The notes under the pieces were generated by a model, which made no database searches, was not told the DNA's origin, and was given only the letters and a program-made list of their open reading frames with translations. From the NCBI GenBank assembly GCA_030040395.1, contig JASHTU010000536.1, forward strand, positions 1 through 10,011: a stretch of DNA of 10,011 nt. Direction: 5' to 3'. Of this stretch, positions 7,226 through 10,011 are shown piece by piece (the stretch's first letter is position 1; each line of letters begins with the position of its first letter). The stretch is from Acidobacteriaceae bacterium (GTDB lineage: Bacteria; Acidobacteriota; Terriglobia; Terriglobales; Acidobacteriaceae). Made by a program: the position numbers and the translations under genes.

Positions 7226-7843
7226 ATGCGCCTCAAGCTTCTCTTCGCGGAAGCGGGTCTGGGTCTCGCTTTTGCCGTTCTGAGCTTCACAATTCCGCGC
7301 GGCCACTCTGTTCGCGCCGCGGAGGCTGGTCCTTTCTACACAGAGGAAGGCGATCTGCTGCCCCCGGCCAATTACCGGGAATGGATCTTTCTCAGCTCCG
7401 GCGTCGACATGAGCTATGCCAACAAGTCCTCACCGATGACCATGTTTGACAATGTATTCGTCAACCCCGGCGCTTATCGCAGTTTCCTCGCCACCGGAAC
7501 CTGGCCCGATAAGACCGTTCTCGTCCTCGAAACCCGCGAAGGAAGGGAGAAGGGCTCCATTAATCAAAAAGGCCACTTCCAGGGAACACACGTGATCGGC
7601 ATTGAGGTCCACGTTAAGGACGAAACGCGCTTCCCCGGCAAATGGGCATTCTTTAGCTTTGCCACAGAAACTCGGCCCGGCAAATTGATTCCGCAGGCCG
7701 CTGACTGCTATAGCTGTCACCAAGCCCACGGCGCCGTCGACACCACCTTCGTGCAGTTCTACCCCACATTGATTCCCATCGCCCGCGCCAAACAAACCTT
7801 GACTCCTGAGTTCCTCAAGGTCGAGCCTCGAAGCGATAAGTAG
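7226..7843 (+). CDS. Cytochrome P460-family periplasmic haem protein
   Basis: A 205-residue exported c-type cytochrome. The ATG at 7226 follows GGGAGG by about 5 nt. A signal peptide (about residues 1-33, basic MRLK start, hydrophobic core, end near VRAAEA) sends it to the periplasm. The body matches the cytochrome P460 / cytochrome c'-beta fold: YREWIFLSSGVDMSY (50-64), FDNVFVNPGAYRSFLATGTWPD (about 74-95), GSIN and GHFQGTHVIGIEVHVKD (about 110-132), then one haem site CYSCH at 161-165 followed by the family tail HGAVDTTFVQFYPTL. In ammonia oxidisers P460 converts hydroxylamine and NO to N2O; c'-beta relatives bind NO. In heterotrophs the role is mostly unknown, so an NO-related or redox role here is inference. 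P460 enzymes carry a lysine cross-linked to haem; K96, K109 and K115 are possible but cannot be assigned by eye. No partner electron-transfer gene is adjacent. Confidence -1.
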   Translation: MRLKLLFAEAGLGLAFAVLSFTIPRGHSVRAAEAGPFYTEEGDLLPPANYREWIFLSSGVDMSYANKSSPMTMFDNVFVNPGAYRSFLATGTWPDKTVLVLETREGREKGSINQKGHFQGTHVIGIEVHVKDETRFPGKWAFFSFATETRPGKLIPQAADCYSCHQAHGAVDTTFVQFYPTLIPIARAKQTLTPEFLKVEPRSDK

Positions 7844-7860
7844 ATTCGGCGAAGAGCCCT

Positions 7861-7945
7861 GGGCGTGTCACGCCCGGTCGGAAGTTATCGTCGGGGTGGC
7901 CAAAGGTAATTGACGGGTAGGCGACAATCTGTCGCTTCTTGGCCG
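7861..7945 (+). other. Cluster of inverted repeats, possible structured RNA or terminator region
   Basis: Three dyads are visible. GGGCG (7861-7865) pairs with CGCCC (7871-7875), extendable to seven pairs on paper, 17 nt after the P460 stop. GCGACA (7921-7926) pairs with TGTCGC (7930-7935) over a three-base loop, followed by TTCTT. GGCCAA (7898-7903) pairs with TTGGCC (7939-7944) and would enclose the second hairpin. The hairpin plus TTCTT could end P460 transcription weakly. The nested arrangement could also be a small structured RNA. I recognise no known riboswitch. Confidence -1.
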
Positions 7946-7991
7946 GCGCCGCAGTCCACTTAAGTGCTGTTCCCCTAAGGCTAAAGGGTCA

Positions 7992-7997
7992 TATACT
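7992..7997 (+). promoter_or_regulatory. Candidate -10 box (TATACT) for the small hypothetical gene
   Basis: TATACT matches the sigma-70 -10 consensus at five of six positions. The -35 region is weak (TTCCCC at 7970-7975, 16-bp spacing). Transcription would start near 8004 and give a leader of about 40 nt that contains the GGAGG at 8032-8036. Confidence -1.
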
Positions 7998-8045
7998 CCG
8001 GAAGCGGTCTAGCCGATGATCAGTGGCAATCGGAGGTCGAAGACC

Positions 8046-8315
8046 ATGGATTACAGGCGCATCAACGAGGCGGTAACAGTCCCGGTTGCAAACTACAAAT
8101 CGCTGCTGGCGGCGTGGCGCATGCACGGCGGGTCACGGGCCCCGGTGGCTCTGCGCTTTATCGTAGCTAAGCCGCTCACCGATTCAGAATTTCGGCGGCT
8201 GCCCAACGCACTGAAGGGGCTGATTGATTCCCCGGACGACTCGGTCGCTTTCCTTGAATGGTTGTACAACCTGGAAGACCCGCGTAGCCAGGCTGAATGT
8301 TTTCCAAACTCTTGA
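8046..8315 (+). CDS. Hypothetical small protein, 89 residues
   Basis: I do not recognise this protein. The ATG at 8046 is chosen because GGAGG (8032-8036) precedes it by nine bases; an in-frame ATG at 8016 would add ten residues but has no such site. The product begins MDYRRINEAVTVPVANYKSL and ends with the segment SVAFLEWLYNLEDP and a polar tail with one cysteine. It is mixed-charge, with no signal peptide or membrane segment, so a small soluble cytosolic protein is expected. It has its own candidate promoter (TATACT, 7992-7997) and stands alone between the P460 gene and the convergent pgk gene. Coding is supported by the ribosome site, promoter and plausible amino acid composition, not by homology. 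A spurious frame remains possible. Confidence -1.
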   Translation: MDYRRINEAVTVPVANYKSLLAAWRMHGGSRAPVALRFIVAKPLTDSEFRRLPNALKGLIDSPDDSVAFLEWLYNLEDPRSQAECFPNS

Positions 8316-8357
8316 TGCGGGTTTTCGTCGATTCCGGGAGGAAGACCGGCAAACGAG

Positions 8358-8371
8358 AAGCAATGATGCTT
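8358..8371 (-). terminator. Weak stem-loop downstream of pgk
   Basis: AAGCA (8358-8362) and TGCTT (8367-8371) form a five-pair stem with a four-base loop, about 50 nt past the pgk stop on the minus strand. Minus-strand RNA then reads CTCGTTTG, only partly U-rich. It is the best terminator candidate for pgk that I see, but a weak one. Confidence -1.
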
Positions 8372-8397
8372 GCTATGATCACGTTGCGTGCAGACGC

Positions 8398-8432
8398 CAG
8401 TTGACAGTTCACTGACCACTGCTCACTGTTTA
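8398..8432. repeat. Five degenerate 7-bp tandem repeats across the pgk stop codon
   Basis: The units on the plus strand are CAGTTGA, CAGTTCA, CTGACCA, CTGCTCA and CTGTTTA, near a consensus CTGTTCA (minus strand TGAACAG). Each differs from it at one or two bases. The run covers the last three codons or so of pgk and about 25 bases beyond the stop. CAGT and ACTG copies are mutually complementary, so the run can also fold on itself. Origin and role are unknown. Confidence -1.
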
Positions 8433-9640
8433 TTCGTCAGCGCCTCCACGCCCGGCAGCTTCTTTCCTTCCAGGAATTCAAGGCTGGCGCCGCCGCCGGT
8501 CGAGATGTGGGTGATCTGGTCGGCTACGCCGGCTTGATTGATGGCGCTCACCGAGTCGCCGCCACCGATGATCGAGGTTGCTGTTTTGTTGGCCGCCACG
8601 GCCTTGGCGATGGCGTTCGTTCCTACCGCAAACCTGGGAAATTCGAAGACGCCCGCCGGCCCGTTCCAAACGATGGTCTTCGCGGTGGAGACCACATCTT
8701 CAATCGCGTCAACCGACCTGGGGCCGATGTCGAGTCCCTGCCAATCGGGAGGGAAATTCACTGAGCAGTCCCACACCTGCGTCTTCGCGTCGGGCGTGAA
8801 CTTGTCAGCCAGGATGTTGTCGATGGGCAGCAGCAGGTTGACGCCTTTGGCCTTCGCCTTCGCGAGCGCCTCTTTCGCCATGTCGATGCGGTCCTCTTCG
8901 ACCAGGGACTTGCCGGTGCTCACGCCCAGCGCGCGCGCAAACGTATAGGCCATGCCGCCCACGATGACCAGGGTGTCGACCTTGTCGAGCAAATTCTGGA
9001 TGACGTCGATTTTGCCGGAGATTTTAGAGCCGCCGAGGATGGCGACGAAAGGCCTTTCGGGCGCTTCGAGCGCCTTGCCCAGATAGGTGATTTCCTTTTC
9101 CATCAGCAGGCCGGCCACGGCGGGCTTGAGAAAGTGCGTGATGCCCTCGGTCGAGGCGTGGGCGCGGTGCGCCGAGCCGAAGGCGTCGTTGACGTAGATT
9201 TCGGCGAGCGAGGCCAGAGCTTTGGAGAAGGCAGGATCGTTGGTTTCTTCCTCGGCGTGGAAGCGCAGGTTTTCCAGCAGCAGCACCTGGCCGGATTCGA
9301 GCTGGCGCGCCAGTTCGCCCGCGACCTCGCCGACGCAGTCGGGCGAGAAGGCCACGTTGACGCTTTCGCCCACTTTCTTGTCGAGCAGTTCCCGTAACCT
9401 GTCGACCACGGGACGCAAGGAGTATTTCGGATTCGGCTTGCCTTTGGGCCGGCCGAGGTGCGAGGCCAGGATCACCTTGGCCCGGTGCTGGAGCGCATAC
9501 ATGATCGTGGGCAGCGTGGCCACAATGCGCGTGTCGTCGGTGATGGTCGAGCCCTCTTCGCTGAGCGGCACGTTGAAATCGACGCGGATGAAGACACGCT
9601 TGTTGACCAAGTCGACGTCGCGAATGGAAAGTTTCGGCAT
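8423..9640 (-). CDS. pgk: Phosphoglycerate kinase
   Basis: A 405-residue cytosolic glycolytic enzyme that transfers phosphate between 1,3-bisphosphoglycerate and ADP. The ATG at 9640 is used: AGGAGG lies nine bases before it and the N-terminus [11 protein letters not shown] is typical. The frame is open a further 11 codons upstream without support. The N-domain shows RVDFNVPL (19-26, substrate binding), SHLGRPKG (60-67), LLLENLRFH and [12 protein letters not shown]. The C-domain shows LGGSKISGK (202-210), NGPAGVFE (326-333) and the nucleotide-binding GGGDS (359-363), ending [18 protein letters not shown]. Length agrees with the bacterial family (about 390-410). A RidA-like gene ends 26 bp upstream in the same direction, so the two are probably cotranscribed. 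The usual glycolytic partners gap and tpiA are not within the window. The stop codon lies inside a run of 7-bp repeats. Confidence -1.
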   Translation of the reverse strand: MPKLSIRDVDLVNKRVFIRVDFNVPLSEEGSTITDDTRIVATLPTIMYALQHRAKVILASHLGRPKGKPNPKYSLRPVVDRLRELLDKKVGESVNVAFSPDCVGEVAGELARQLESGQVLLLENLRFHAEEETNDPAFSKALASLAEIYVNDAFGSAHRAHASTEGITHFLKPAVAGLLMEKEITYLGKALEAPERPFVAILGGSKISGKIDVIQNLLDKVDTLVIVGGMAYTFARALGVSTGKSLVEEDRIDMAKEALAKAKAKGVNLLLPIDNILADKFTPDAKTQVWDCSVNFPPDWQGLDIGPRSVDAIEDVVSTAKTIVWNGPAGVFEFPRFAVGTNAIAKAVAANKTATSIIGGGDSVSAINQAGVADQITHISTGGGASLEFLEGKKLPGVEALTNKQ

Positions 9641-9666
9641 GGAGCTGCGCCTCCTTCGAAAAAGGT

Positions 9667-10011
9667 CTACCAATCGGGTGGTGAGCTGCTTTGGGAATCA
9701 GGCGCCTCGATGGCAATCAGGGCGTCCATTTCGATTTCGATGCGCCAGGCGGGATTGAGCAGTTGGGCAACGACGACCATGGTGGCCGCGGGGCGGTTCT
9801 TGGAAAAGAATTCGCCGTGCACGCGCCCCACGGCTTCCCAATCCTCGACGTGAGTGAGGAACATCCGGGTGCGAACCACATCGTTAAACGAAGCGCCGGC
9901 TTCGGCAAGGGCTTTTTCCGCGATGGCGAAGATGCGGCGGGTCTGGCCCTCGGCGTCTTCGTTTTCCGCGCCGACGGGACCCGTCCCGGCCAGGAGGACG
10001 GAGTTCCCCAC
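9667..10011 (-). CDS. RidA/YjgF-family protein, N-terminus cut by window edge
   Basis: The 114 residues visible belong to the YjgF/YER057c/UK114 (Rid) family, small trimeric cytosolic proteins; the best known member hydrolyses reactive enamine/imine intermediates from amino acid metabolism. Seen: VLLAGTGPV near the left end, [29 protein letters not shown], then [12 protein letters not shown] and IEIEMDAL. Family proteins are about 125-135 residues, and about 15-20 residues usually precede the GNSVLLAG segment, so the GTG at 10011 is probably internal and the true start lies outside. In RidA proper the catalytic arginine (R105 of E. coli) follows PA; here that position is alanine (A76 of the visible part), as in Rid subfamilies thought to lack imine deaminase activity. 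The C-terminus has a Ser/Pro-rich tail ending PPDW. pgk starts 26 bp downstream, so an operon is likely. Confidence -1.
   Translation of the reverse strand: MGNSVLLAGTGPVGAENEDAEGQTRRIFAIAEKALAEAGASFNDVVRTRMFLTHVEDWEAVGRVHGEFFSKNRPAATMVVVAQLLNPAWRIEIEMDALIAIEAPDSQSSSPPDW

Larger units (their letters stand above)
7844..8045 (+). other. Intergenic region with inverted repeats and a promoter
   Basis: About 200 bp between the P460 gene and the small hypothetical gene. The left half carries GGGCGTG/CACGCCC (7861-7875) and nested inverted repeats (7898-7944); the right half carries a -10 box at 7992-7997. No gene on either strand is supported here. An in-frame ATG at 8016 precedes the chosen start of the next gene but lacks a ribosome binding site. 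Confidence -1.

Noticed and set aside
8374..8379. TATGAT with upstream TG on the plus strand, a possible promoter antisense to pgk
   Set aside because: There is no -35 element and no gene downstream on that strand; kept only as a note in case antisense RNA is observed.

Overview
The window is GC-rich bacterial DNA, densely coded on both strands. The codon bias, the gene types and the protein style suggest a soil-type Acidobacteriota member (Terriglobia/Koribacter-like). This is an inference: the window holds no rRNA or other taxonomic marker. There is no sign of phage, insertion sequence, CRISPR or tRNA genes.

Layout. (1) 1-944, minus: a DMT/EamA-type membrane transporter whose last residues run off the left edge. 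(2) 945-1302: a divergent intergenic region with a hairpin, a possible -10 box and three helically phased 11-bp direct repeats. (3) 1303-3936, plus: an exported M1-family zinc aminopeptidase, followed by a convincing stem-loop terminator. (4) 3937-4224: a convergent intergenic region with several inverted repeats. (5) 4225-5235, minus: an exported two-domain DsbA-like thiol-disulfide protein, probably starting at TTG. (6) 5424-7067, minus: glutamine-dependent NAD+ synthetase, with a GTG start and no clear Shine-Dalgarno. (7) 7226-7843, plus: a periplasmic cytochrome P460-family c-type haem protein. (8) 7844-8045: an intergenic region with nested inverted repeats that could fold as a structured RNA, then a good -10 box. 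(9) 8046-8315, plus: an 89-residue protein of unknown function. (10) 8423-9640, minus: phosphoglycerate kinase, with a degenerate 7-bp tandem repeat running across its stop codon. (11) 9667-10011, minus: a RidA/YjgF-family protein whose N-terminus lies outside the window; it sits 26 bp upstream of pgk and is probably cotranscribed with it.

Most genes are core or housekeeping functions: glycolysis, NAD synthesis, periplasmic protein and peptide processing, and export. They look like separate transcription units rather than one pathway; ridA-like/pgk is the only probable operon. I see no convincing new multi-gene system. The items most worth a second look are the small intergenic structures (11-bp repeats at 1229-1261, nested inverted repeats at 7861-7945, heptad repeats at 8398-8432), the P460-like cytochrome, and a RidA homologue that lacks the catalytic arginine.
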